A DNA stretch of 46,488 nucleotides. Origin: CAYTTA01 sp964440655. GTDB taxonomy: Bacteria; Bacteroidota; Rhodothermia; Balneolales; Balneolaceae. The stretch spans positions 1 to 46,488 of the forward strand of contig CAYTTA010000012.1 of NCBI GenBank assembly GCA_964440655.1, in the 5' to 3' direction. The notes below the pieces were generated by a model. It worked only from the letters and a program-made list of their open reading frames with translations, was not told the origin of the DNA and did no database searches. Positions 24,641 to 32,680 of this stretch are shown piece by piece; within the stretch, counting starts at the first letter, position 1; the number at the start of each line of letters is the position of its first letter. A program made the position numbers and the translations under genes.

Positions 24641-25467
24641 TCGGACAATCGGATGATCGTTTGAACGGACGGATTCAGATCCTCATAACGAGGCCGATCA
24701 CAGAAGATCAGGCCGCTTACGCACGGGCATTGGGACTCGAGCCTGCCGTGCTGCCCGCCCTTACAATCCGGATACCCGATTCAGCTGCCCGGATCAGCCG
24801 CATTCTGGATGAGAATCCAGGTGCCCCCTGGGTCTTCACCAGTGCCAACGCGGTGGAGGCGCTGCAGAACCATACCCGAAAAAATTCACTGCCCGATCCT
24901 CCCCCCGCAATCTATGCCGTGGGGGATGTGACAGCCGCCCGTCTCGCAGAACTGGGTCTCACCGCAGCCAGTCCGGAGAGGCAGGATGCGATCGGACTGG
25001 CGGGTCTTATCACCGAAGATCTCCTGAAAGGCGGCAGCACCCGTTCGGAAGAGGCAATCCCCGGATCGGAAGAGACAGCCCCCGGAGTAGAGAGAAAGGT
25101 GATCCACTGGTGCGGCAACCGCAGCCGCAAGGAGCTGGGCGAGGAGCTGGGGAAAGCCGGAATCGGACGAATAGCACTTGAAGTCTATCAGTCGGAACTC
25201 AACCGGATGGAACTTCCGGAGAACCTCGGTTCCGGTATTCTCTTTTTGAGCCCGAGTGCGGTGGAGGCGTGCCGTCGGAGCGGCCTCTTCAAGCGTCCAT
25301 TGCCCGAACTTCTTGCCGTCGGACAGACCACTGCCGAAGCACTCAGCCTGGAGAGCAGTTCCCACGTCCATGTTCCGACCCTGCCTTCGGTGGAAGCGAT
25401 GCTTGAACTGGCAGCCGAAGTTCTCGGATCCCGCAGGAATTCGGACAGGAGCAGGAAAGATTCTTGA
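24637..25467 (+). CDS. hemD: Uroporphyrinogen-III synthase
   Basis: Product of 276 aa starting with TTG at 24637, inside the hemC stop (TTGA); no in-frame ATG fits near the start of the conserved part. The family is poorly conserved, but the two-domain pattern is visible: ILITRPITEDQAAYARALGLEPAVLPALTI, then WVFTSANAVEAL and YAVGDVTAARLAELG, and in the second half LEVYQSELNRMEL, ILFLSPSAVEA and LLAVGQTTAEAL. It closes hydroxymethylbilane with inversion of ring D. An Arg/Glu-rich loop near residues 128-150 (GGSTRSEEAIPGSEETAPG) looks like a lineage insertion. Confidence 0.92.
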   Translation: MIGQSDDRLNGRIQILITRPITEDQAAYARALGLEPAVLPALTIRIPDSAARISRILDENPGAPWVFTSANAVEALQNHTRKNSLPDPPPAIYAVGDVTAARLAELGLTAASPERQDAIGLAGLITEDLLKGGSTRSEEAIPGSEETAPGVERKVIHWCGNRSRKELGEELGKAGIGRIALEVYQSELNRMELPENLGSGILFLSPSAVEACRRSGLFKRPLPELLAVGQTTAEALSLESSSHVHVPTLPSVEAMLELAAEVLGSRRNSDRSRKDS

Positions 25468-25569
25468 AAGTTCGAATGGATGCCTGCCTTGTTGCTTGAT
25501 GCTCAACTGATTTGACGGTTTTGTTCATACATTTCTCAACTTCTTTTAACTGACTCTGATCCAAATCCG

Positions 25570-26643
25570 ATGCCAATGAGTGATGCAGCTGTGAATGACC
25601 GGTACCCGCCCCTGAAAAACGATCTGCTTCTCCGCGCACTGCGGGGTGAGGAGGTGGAGCGCCCGCCGGTCTGGATGATGCGTCAGGCAGGACGGTTTCT
25701 CCCTCAATACCGGGTCCTTCGGGACAAGTACTCTTTTTTCGAGCGTGTGGAGACTCCCGAGCTTGCCTGTGAGATTACCATCCAGCCGATCGATGAAGTG
25801 GAACCGGACGCTGCAATTATTTTTTCCGACATCCTGACGGTGCCGCAGGCTCTCGGTATCGATGTTCAGATGATCCCGGGAAGAGGTCCGGTAATGGGGA
25901 ATCCGATCCGGAGTGCCGACGAGGCGTTTGCCATTCTGGCGGAGGATGTCCCCGGCCGGCTCTCCTACGTCATGGAGGCGATCACACTTACCCGGAAAGA
26001 GCTTGGCGGCAGAGTCCCGCTAATCGGTTTTGCCGGGGCTCCCTGGACCCTCTTCTGCTATATGATCCATGGGGAAGGATCGAAAGATTTCCACAAGGCG
26101 AAGGCATTTCTGGTAAAGGAGCCGGAGGCTTCCCGGCATCTGATGCGGGAGCTCACGCGCGCGACGATCGACTATCTGCAGGCACAGATCGCGGCCGGTG
26201 CCCAGGCGGTTCAGGTTTTTGACTCCTGGGCAGGTCTCCTCAGCCCGGAGGATTTCAACGAGTGGGCTCTCCCCTTCCTGCTGGAGATTTGCCAGGCGAT
26301 CCGGGATGTGCCTGTCATTCTCTTTGCAAAAGGGGCGTGGTATGCGCTCGAACGGCTGGCATTCAAGAGCGGGGCTGCGGCGCTGGGACTCGACTGGGCG
26401 GTCTCTCCGGAGTACGCCCGCGAGAAGACCGGCGGGGAGATCACATTGCAGGGGAATTTTGACCCAAGCCATCTTTATGCCCCTGTCTCCGAGATCGAGA
26501 AGAGAACAAAACGGATGATCGAACGGTTCGGGGTGCGGCGCTACATTGCCAACCTTGGCCACGGAATCCTGCCGGATATACCGGTGGATCATGCAAAAGC
26601 GTTCATCAACACCGTGAAAGAGTATGGAGGTGCCAGAGAGTGA
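25570..26643 (+). CDS. hemE: Uroporphyrinogen decarboxylase
   Basis: Product of 357 aa; ATG 25570 or the in-frame ATG at 25576 may start it. It removes four carboxyls from uroporphyrinogen III to give coproporphyrinogen III without a cofactor. Signatures are RPPVWMMRQAGRFLPQYR (about 32-50), IIFSDILTVPQALG with the catalytic Asp, GFAGAPWTLFCYMIHG, QVFDSWAGLLSP and the late ANLGHGILPDIPVDH. The gene follows hemD after 102 bp, so it may have its own promoter, though no box could be fixed. A hairpin (26644-26695) follows its stop. Confidence 0.96.
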   Translation: MPMSDAAVNDRYPPLKNDLLLRALRGEEVERPPVWMMRQAGRFLPQYRVLRDKYSFFERVETPELACEITIQPIDEVEPDAAIIFSDILTVPQALGIDVQMIPGRGPVMGNPIRSADEAFAILAEDVPGRLSYVMEAITLTRKELGGRVPLIGFAGAPWTLFCYMIHGEGSKDFHKAKAFLVKEPEASRHLMRELTRATIDYLQAQIAAGAQAVQVFDSWAGLLSPEDFNEWALPFLLEICQAIRDVPVILFAKGAWYALERLAFKSGAAALGLDWAVSPEYAREKTGGEITLQGNFDPSHLYAPVSEIEKRTKRMIERFGVRRYIANLGHGILPDIPVDHAKAFINTVKEYGGARE

Positions 26644-26695
26644 GATTCCCGTCTCTCCCCCATTCCCTGATGATCTTTACGTTCAGGCGGGAATC
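26644..26695 (+). repeat. Hairpin after hemE
   Basis: GATTCCCG (26644-26651) pairs with CGGGAATC (26688-26695), beginning directly after the hemE stop, with a nested CCTGA/TCAGG stem. No T tract follows. It is probably an intercistronic stability or partial termination element. Confidence 0.5.
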
Positions 26696-26735
26696 CTCTA
26701 TGGTGCATCAGTCAGAATAATATATCACTGAGAAA

Positions 26736-27653
26736 ATGGATACGATTCGCAAGGAGTTTACCGACTATGTCCACTCCCTTCAGGACGAGATCTGCAGAGG
26801 ACTGGAAGAGGTGGACGGCGAAGGCCGCTTTCGGGAGGATCTCTGGGAGCGGGAAGGGGGCGGTGGCGGCAGGACCCGGGTTCTTTCGGAGGGGGGCCAT
26901 ATTGAGAAAGGCGGTGTGAATGTCTCGGCGGTGCATGGCGAGCTTCCCGAGGCGGTACGGGGTGTCTTCGGAGTGGAGGAGCGCTGGTTCTATGCAACGG
27001 GTATTTCCCTGGTGATCCACCCGGCCAGCCCGATGGTGCCTACGGTGCACGCCAACTTCAGGCTTTTTGAACTCTACCGGGATGAGGCGATGGAGGATGT
27101 TGCCGACCGGTGGTTCGGGGGTGGCGCCGACCTGACTCCATGGTATTTAAACGATGAGGATGCAATCCATTTTCACCGGACCTGGAAAGAGGTGTGTGAC
27201 CGGCACGGAGAGGAGCTCCACCCGAAGTACAAAAAGGAGTGCGACGACTATTTCTGGAATCACCACAGGCAGGAAGCTCGAGGAATCGGGGGGATTTTCT
27301 TTGACTATCTGCGCGGAAATGACTCACGGAGCGATCGGATGTGGTACGAATTTGTAACCGATGCGGGGAAGCAGTTTCTCGACTCCTATCTTCCGATCTT
27401 CCGCCGCAGGATGGATGAACCCTTCACGCCGGAGCAGCGCTACTGGCAGGAGATCCGCAGGGGGCGCTACGTGGAGTTCAACCTGATTCATGACCGGGGG
27501 ACCCTGTTCGGGCTTCGGACCGGTGGACGGATCGAATCAATTCTTATGAGCCTGCCTCCACGCGTGAGATGGGATTACGATTTTCAACCCGAACCGGGAT
27601 CGCGGGAGGAGTATCTGGTCCGGCGCCTGAGAGAACCGGCAAAATGGGTTTGA
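26736..27653 (+). CDS. hemF: Oxygen-dependent coproporphyrinogen III oxidase
   Basis: Product of 305 aa. It uses O2 to decarboxylate coproporphyrinogen III to protoporphyrinogen IX. Signatures include RVLSEGGHIEKGGVNVSAVHG, ATGISLVIHPASPMVPTVHANFR, WFGGGADLTPWYLNDEDAIHFHR, RGIGGIFFDYL, GRYVEFNLIHDRGTLFGL and GRIESILMSLPPRVRWDY. The gene indicates an aerobic pathway; no oxygen-independent HemN is present in the window. It lies between hemE (92 bp) and hemB (118 bp). Confidence 0.96.
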   Translation: MDTIRKEFTDYVHSLQDEICRGLEEVDGEGRFREDLWEREGGGGGRTRVLSEGGHIEKGGVNVSAVHGELPEAVRGVFGVEERWFYATGISLVIHPASPMVPTVHANFRLFELYRDEAMEDVADRWFGGGADLTPWYLNDEDAIHFHRTWKEVCDRHGEELHPKYKKECDDYFWNHHRQEARGIGGIFFDYLRGNDSRSDRMWYEFVTDAGKQFLDSYLPIFRRRMDEPFTPEQRYWQEIRRGRYVEFNLIHDRGTLFGLRTGGRIESILMSLPPRVRWDYDFQPEPGSREEYLVRRLREPAKWV

Positions 27654-27771
27654 TTGATGCATGCGCCACCCGAAAGAGATCTTTTCGCCGGCGGGATCCT
27701 TCCTCCGGCGGGCCGGACAGAATGAAACGTAGAGATCAGAGATCAACAGATCAGAAGAAATCCGAAGAGAC

Positions 27772-28758
27772 ATGAGACAGGAAGGTAACTTTCCATTCAG
27801 CCGGGGACGCCGTCTCCGGAACAGTGAAAACATCCGGCGGATGGTGGCCGAACACCATCTCCGGAAGGAAGACTTTATCACACCGGTTTTTGTGACGGAG
27901 AACGATCAGCCCAAAAGTGAAATCCCCTCCATGCCGGGATATTTCCGCTATCCGGAAAAGGAGATTCTCCGTGAGGTGGAGGAGATTGCCGGCCTGGGAC
28001 TCCCCTCCATCCTGCTTTTTGCCATGATTCCGGAGGAAAAAAAGGACAATGCCGGGACGGAGGCGGTCAACCCCGATGGTCTGATGCAGCGAACGGTCCG
28101 CAGGATCAAAGAGGAGTTCCCCGATCTGGTCGTGATGACCGATGTGGCGCTGGATCCCTACTCCAGCTATGGCCATGACGGGATTGTCCGGGAGGGAAAA
28201 ATTCTGAATGATGAGACCGTCGAGGTGCTGGCGGCGATGGCCCGGACCCATGCCGAGGCGGGAGCCGATTTCGTGGCGCCTTCCGACATGATGGATGGCC
28301 GGATCGGACGGATTCGGGCTGTTCTGGAAGAGGCGGGCTACCACCATACCGGGATTCTCTCCTACAGTGCGAAATATGCTTCCGCTCTCTATGGACCTTT
28401 CCGGGATGCCCTCGATTCAGCACCCGGGTTCGGGGACAAGAAGACATACCAGATGGATCCGGCCAACGTTAAAGAAGCGATCCGGGAAGCGCAGGCCGAT
28501 GTGCAGGAAGGGGCTGATATCGTGATGGTAAAGCCAGGTCTGCCCTATCTGGACGTGGTGCGGGCTGTCAGGGAGGCGGTCTCCGTGCCGGTCGCCGTCT
28601 ACCATGTATCGGGTGAATATGCCATGATCAAGGCGGCAGCGGCGAACGGGTGGCTCGATGAGGAGCAGACGGCCATTGAAATCCTGACCGGTTTCAAACG
28701 GGCCGGAGCGGATCTGATTGCGACCTATTTCTCCAAGAAGCTGGCGCGGATTCTCTGA
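27772..28758 (+). CDS. hemB: Porphobilinogen synthase (delta-aminolevulinic acid dehydratase)
   Basis: Product of 328 aa. It condenses two 5-aminolevulinate molecules. The two active-site lysines are K201 (SYSAKYAS) and K254 (IVMVKPGLPYLD). The metal loop reads DVALDPYSSYGHDG (about 124-137) with Asp/Ala in place of the cysteines of zinc enzymes, so this should be the magnesium-type enzyme. PSDMMDGRIGRIR is the other conserved block. Start ATG 27772 follows hemF by 118 bp. Confidence 0.96.
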   Translation: MRQEGNFPFSRGRRLRNSENIRRMVAEHHLRKEDFITPVFVTENDQPKSEIPSMPGYFRYPEKEILREVEEIAGLGLPSILLFAMIPEEKKDNAGTEAVNPDGLMQRTVRRIKEEFPDLVVMTDVALDPYSSYGHDGIVREGKILNDETVEVLAAMARTHAEAGADFVAPSDMMDGRIGRIRAVLEEAGYHHTGILSYSAKYASALYGPFRDALDSAPGFGDKKTYQMDPANVKEAIREAQADVQEGADIVMVKPGLPYLDVVRAVREAVSVPVAVYHVSGEYAMIKAAAANGWLDEEQTAIEILTGFKRAGADLIATYFSKKLARIL

Positions 28759-28834
28759 TTGAGGCCTGCATCGAACCTTTATTCCGGTTATCATTCAACG
28801 TAGCTAACCAAACCGTGATTATCAGATAACGAGT

Positions 28835-29731
28835 ATGAAAAGAGTACTTCTGTTTCTGGTGACCAACTTCGCCATCATTATTCTTGCCAGCATCACCCTG
28901 AATCTGCTGGGCGTCGGTTCCTTCCTGGATGAGAGCGGAACCGGTCTGAATCTTCAAGCCCTGCTCATCTTCTGCCTCGTCTTCGGGATGATGGGCTCGT
29001 TTGTTTCGCTGCTTCTTTCGAAAAGCATGGTGAAATGGACGATGAAACCGCGCATCATCGACCCCAACCGGCCTGCAAATGAGACAGAGGCGTGGCTTCT
29101 TCAGATGGTCCGGCGCCAGGCCGAAGAGGCAGGAATCGGAATGCCGGAAGTGGGGATCTTTCCGGCCGTCCAGGCCAATGCGTTCGCAACCGGATGGAAC
29201 CGGAACAACGCACTGGTTGCCGTGAGCGAGGGGATGCTTCAGCGATTTGAGCGCGAAGAGATCGAAGCGGTGATGGGGCATGAGATCGGTCACGTGGCCA
29301 ACGGAGACATGGTGACTCTGGCCCTGATCCAGGGCGTTGTGAACACGTTTGTCATGTTTATTGCCCGTATCGTCGGCTTTGCGGTCGACCGGGTGGTTTT
29401 CAAGAATGAGGAGGGGGTGGGGATCGGCTACTTCATCGCCACCATCGTGACCGAACTGGTTCTGGCGCTTTTCGCCTCGATGATCGTCTTCTGGTTCTCC
29501 CGTCGAAGGGAGTTCAGGGCTGATGAAGCCGGAGCCCGGCTGGGGAGCCGCCAGGGGATGATCCGTGCACTGGAACGACTCAAGGTGGAGACGCAGCGCC
29601 CCTCCCCGTTGCCGGAATCGCTGCAGGCCTTCGGAATCACCGGAGGGAGAAAAGAGGGCTTCCGCAGGCTCTTCATGACCCACCCCCCTCTGGACGAGCG
29701 GATTGCCGCCCTTGAAAATCTGACAGACTGA
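28835..29731 (+). CDS. htpX: Membrane protease HtpX (M48B)
   Basis: Product of 298 aa. Two membrane helices (about 4-24 and 41-61) precede the protease domain, with the zinc motif H149-E-x-x-H153 (VMGHEIGHVANGD) and a third ligand in REFRADEAGA. Two more hydrophobic segments lie near 165-185 and 200-220. HtpX degrades damaged inner-membrane proteins together with FtsH. It sits inside the haem cluster and ends only 2 nt before hemL, so the two are probably co-transcribed. Whether this reflects a link with haem or only gene order is not known. Confidence 0.94.
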   Translation: MKRVLLFLVTNFAIIILASITLNLLGVGSFLDESGTGLNLQALLIFCLVFGMMGSFVSLLLSKSMVKWTMKPRIIDPNRPANETEAWLLQMVRRQAEEAGIGMPEVGIFPAVQANAFATGWNRNNALVAVSEGMLQRFEREEIEAVMGHEIGHVANGDMVTLALIQGVVNTFVMFIARIVGFAVDRVVFKNEEGVGIGYFIATIVTELVLALFASMIVFWFSRRREFRADEAGARLGSRQGMIRALERLKVETQRPSPLPESLQAFGITGGRKEGFRRLFMTHPPLDERIAALENLTD

Positions 29732-29733
29732 CT

Positions 29734-31038
29734 ATGTTCAAGAAAAGCCGTGAACTCTTTGAGCGGGCACAGGAGATCATTCCGGGCGGGGTGAATTCAC
29801 CCGCGCGGGCATTCCGTTCCGTGGGCGGCACCCCCCCCTTCATCGAAAAGGCGAAGGGATCGCTGATCACCGATGTGGACGGGAACGACTACATCGATTT
29901 TGTCGGGTCATGGGGGCCCATGATTCTGGGACATGCCCATCCGGCAGTGATCAAGGCGGTCCAGGATGCATCGTTCAACTCCACCTCTTTTGGTGCTCCC
30001 ACCGAGATCGAGATCCGAATGGCGGAACGGGTCCGACAGATGGTCCCCAATGTTGAAAAGGTCCGGATGGTGAATTCAGGTACCGAAGCCTGCATGACAG
30101 CCGTACGGGTGGCCCGCGGGTATACCGGCCGGGACAAGGTGATCAAGTTTGCAGGAAATTATCACGGCCACTCCGACTCCTTTCTGATCAGTGCCGGAAG
30201 CGGATCTCTGACGCTGGGGATCCCCGACAGCCCCGGGGTGACCCGCGGAACGGCGGCCGATACGCTTGTTGCCCGATACAACGATCCCGGAAGCGTGAAA
30301 GAGTTGCTGGAGGAGAACCGTGGAGAGGTGGCGGCCGTCATTCTGGAGCCGGTGGTGGGGAACATGGGGTGCATCCCGCCGATCGAAGGATTTCTGGAGA
30401 AGGTACGGGGGCTCTGCGATGAGCATGAGGTGGTACTTATCTTTGATGAGGTGATGACCGGGTTCCGCCTCTCCCGGGGAGGCGCGCAGGAGCGGTACGA
30501 TGTCTGGGCGGATCTGATCACCTTCGGCAAGATCATCGGTGGCGGTCTGCCTGTGGGGGCTTTCGGCGGGCGGGAGGAGATCATGTCGGTAGTCGCTCCG
30601 CAGGGGCCGGTCTACCAGGCCGGTACTCTCTCCGGAAATCCTTTGGCGATGCATGCAGGCCATGCTCTTCTGAGCATTCTGGACCGTCATCCGGAGTACT
30701 ATGTGGAGCTGGAGGAGAAGTGCGACTACCTGGCGGAGGGTCTGAACCGGGTCCTCCGCACACACGGTCTGGAGTACAGGATCAACCGTGTCGGATCCAT
30801 GATCAGTCTCTTCTTCACGAACGAACGGGTCATCGATTACGATACCGCGCTCACCACCGATCAGGAGCTTTTCCGGAACTTCTTCCACGCCATGCTGGAG
30901 CGGGGAGTCTATCTGCCCCCCTCCCCCTTTGAAAGCTGGTTTCTGGCCACCACCCACGACACGGAGATGCTGGACCGCACGATTGCCGCTGCCGATGAAT
31001 CGATCCGTGCGGCTCTGGATCGATCCGTCGGCTCCTGA
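29734..31038 (+). CDS. hemL: Glutamate-1-semialdehyde 2,1-aminomutase
   Basis: Product of 434 aa. It converts glutamate-1-semialdehyde (from HemA) to 5-aminolevulinate. It is a class III aminotransferase fold enzyme with VNSGTEACMTAVRVARGYTGRDKVIKF, NYHGHSDSFL, the Asp of LIFDEVMTGFR (about 238) and the PLP lysine K266 in TFGKIIGGGLPVGAFGG. VPGGVNSPARAF-like sequence at the start (IPGGVNSPARAF) is diagnostic for GSA aminomutase. It follows htpX by 2 nt. Confidence 0.96.
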   Translation: MFKKSRELFERAQEIIPGGVNSPARAFRSVGGTPPFIEKAKGSLITDVDGNDYIDFVGSWGPMILGHAHPAVIKAVQDASFNSTSFGAPTEIEIRMAERVRQMVPNVEKVRMVNSGTEACMTAVRVARGYTGRDKVIKFAGNYHGHSDSFLISAGSGSLTLGIPDSPGVTRGTAADTLVARYNDPGSVKELLEENRGEVAAVILEPVVGNMGCIPPIEGFLEKVRGLCDEHEVVLIFDEVMTGFRLSRGGAQERYDVWADLITFGKIIGGGLPVGAFGGREEIMSVVAPQGPVYQAGTLSGNPLAMHAGHALLSILDRHPEYYVELEEKCDYLAEGLNRVLRTHGLEYRINRVGSMISLFFTNERVIDYDTALTTDQELFRNFFHAMLERGVYLPPSPFESWFLATTHDTEMLDRTIAAADESIRAALDRSVGS

Positions 31039-31055
31039 CCGTTCCGGAAAATCAG

Positions 31056-32312
31056 TTGTCGGTAGAATCGTTGAAAAAATCTGCGCTCGGGACGGTATTT
31101 CTTGTAGTGGTCATTGACCTGATGGGGTTTGGACTCGTCCTGCCACTGCTCTCTTTCTACGCCAGGGAGTTTCAGGCATCGGCCATGACGGTTGGTCTTC
31201 TCTACAGCGTCTACTCTCTGATGCAGCTCGTCTTCTCCCCGATCTGGGGAAGTCTCTCCGACCGTGTCGGAAGAAGGCCGATCATGCTCCTCAGCACCTT
31301 CGGCGCGGTTCTCGCCTACCTGCTGTTCGGATTTGCGGAGAGTCTGGGCCTGCTCTTCTTTTCACGGATCGTGGCCGGGGTCATGGGGGGCAATATCTCG
31401 ACCGCCCAGGCCTACATCGCCGATGTTACGTCACCGGAGGAGCGTGCAAGGGGAATGGGTCTGATCGGGGCCGCCTTTGGGATCGGATTTGTGGTCGGTC
31501 CTGTTACCGCCACGCTTCTTATCAGCGACTCTTTTCATGCCGCGGTGGAGTCGGCCGGTCTGGCGGCAGCAGCTGAGTGGATGCGCGCTCACCGGTACGC
31601 CCTTCCCGGTTTTTTTGCCGCTTTCCTCTCTTTCTGCAGTTTTCTGATGGTCTGGTTCCGGCTTGAAGAGTCGGTCGATCTCTCCCGTGAGCACCCGGCC
31701 ACCGGACGTCGTGCCTCGGTCTTTTCGCCCGATTTCTGGAAGCAGATGAGTTTACAGAAGGAGGGGAGAAAGGGAGGTTTTTTTATTCCTCTGGTGATCG
31801 GGTTTTTCCTCCTCACCTTCGGGGAGTCGAGTCTCTACAGCTCGTTCCCCCTCTTCGCCGAAGGGGAACTTTCTCTCTCTGCCGGTGATGTGGGGCTGCA
31901 GTTCTTCTATATCGGGATCATTGCGGTTGTGGTGCAGGGATTCCTGATCCGCCCCCTTACCCGGATCTTTCGGGAGGAGCATATCTTCCTGGCCGGCAAT
32001 GTGCTCATGATGGCCGGTCTGGGGCTGATCCCCCTCGCCTCTTCGATGGGTCAGCTGGGCTTCTTTTTCAGTCTCATGGCGCTGGGCAAAAGCCTGAACA
32101 CCCCGACCATCACCAGCCTGATCTCCCAGCAGGCAGACACCGAACAGACAGGCGCCGTGATGGGGACGGCGCAGGGCCTTTCCGGTCTTGGCCGGATGAT
32201 AGGACCGGCCTGGGGTGGGGTCCTTTTCAGTTTTCATGCCGCTCTCCCCTTTGCGGCCACAGCACTGCTGATGACCGGCACTCTCTGGATCGGTTGGCGA
32301 CTTTCACGGTAG
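31056..32312 (+). CDS. MFS transporter, DHA1/TetA-like
   Basis: Product of 418 aa starting at TTG 31056, 17 nt after hemL; a second TTG at 31071 is possible. Twelve hydrophobic segments are apparent. The MFS motif A between helices 2 and 3 is GSLSDRVGRRPIML, motif B/C-like sequence follows (SRIVAGVMGGNISTAQAYIAD), and GLIGAAFGIGFVVGPV lies in helix 5. The pattern is that of drug:H+ antiporters. The close link to hemL hints at porphyrin or haem-precursor export, but there is no direct evidence. The gene is convergent with the carrier-protein gene, with only 20 bp between the stops. Confidence 0.88.
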   Translation: MSVESLKKSALGTVFLVVVIDLMGFGLVLPLLSFYAREFQASAMTVGLLYSVYSLMQLVFSPIWGSLSDRVGRRPIMLLSTFGAVLAYLLFGFAESLGLLFFSRIVAGVMGGNISTAQAYIADVTSPEERARGMGLIGAAFGIGFVVGPVTATLLISDSFHAAVESAGLAAAAEWMRAHRYALPGFFAAFLSFCSFLMVWFRLEESVDLSREHPATGRRASVFSPDFWKQMSLQKEGRKGGFFIPLVIGFFLLTFGESSLYSSFPLFAEGELSLSAGDVGLQFFYIGIIAVVVQGFLIRPLTRIFREEHIFLAGNVLMMAGLGLIPLASSMGQLGFFFSLMALGKSLNTPTITSLISQQADTEQTGAVMGTAQGLSGLGRMIGPAWGGVLFSFHAALPFAATALLMTGTLWIGWRLSR

Positions 32313-32332
32313 AGACAGGAACGGATGACGTT

Positions 32333-32680
32333 CTACAACTCTTCAGGGGGGGATCCTGAACCGATTCTGGAGTGCAGCAGGATTTCGATCAGCCGGTTGT
32401 AATTGGTGAACTCCTCCGGGTCGAGCTCGGAGATGTCCAGCTCCACTTGCAGGTCCTGTTCCAGATTGAGCAGGAACTGAAAGAGATCGAAGGAGTCCAG
32501 GATGCCGGAGGTGTAAAGATTCAGTTCCTGGTTCAGATCCTCTCTCCGAAGAGGGAGGTTCTTGCTTTTGCCGGCTTCCAGGATTCTTCTGTCCACACAT
32601 TCGCGTATTTCCTGAAGGATCGCCTCCCTGTCACCTGAAAGTCGAGGGTTTATCGGATTGTTATCGGGAAGGTTCTTCAT
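32333..32680 (-). CDS. Stand-alone acyl/aminoacyl carrier protein (DltC-like)
   Basis: Product of 115 aa from ATG 32680; ATG 32698 is an alternative. The carrier helix is recognisable: LYTSGILDSFDLFQFLLNLEQ, with Ser63 of the DS(F) motif as the phosphopantetheine attachment site, followed by VELDISELDPEEFTNYNRLIEIL, very like D-alanyl carrier proteins. The N-terminal ~20 residues are an extra polar stretch. The start overlaps the end of the adenylation gene by 20 bp, so the adenylation enzyme is the likely loader. By inference the Ser-linked arm carries an amino acid as thioester for the transferases encoded upstream. Confidence 0.82.
   Translation of the reverse strand: MKNLPDNNPINPRLSGDREAILQEIRECVDRRILEAGKSKNLPLRREDLNQELNLYTSGILDSFDLFQFLLNLEQDLQVELDISELDPEEFTNYNRLIEILLHSRIGSGSPPEEL

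Noticed and set aside
31056..32312. Tetracycline resistance efflux pump
   Set aside because: TetA-like motifs are shared by all DHA1 transporters. The gene sits 17 nt after hemL, with no resistance or mobile context.
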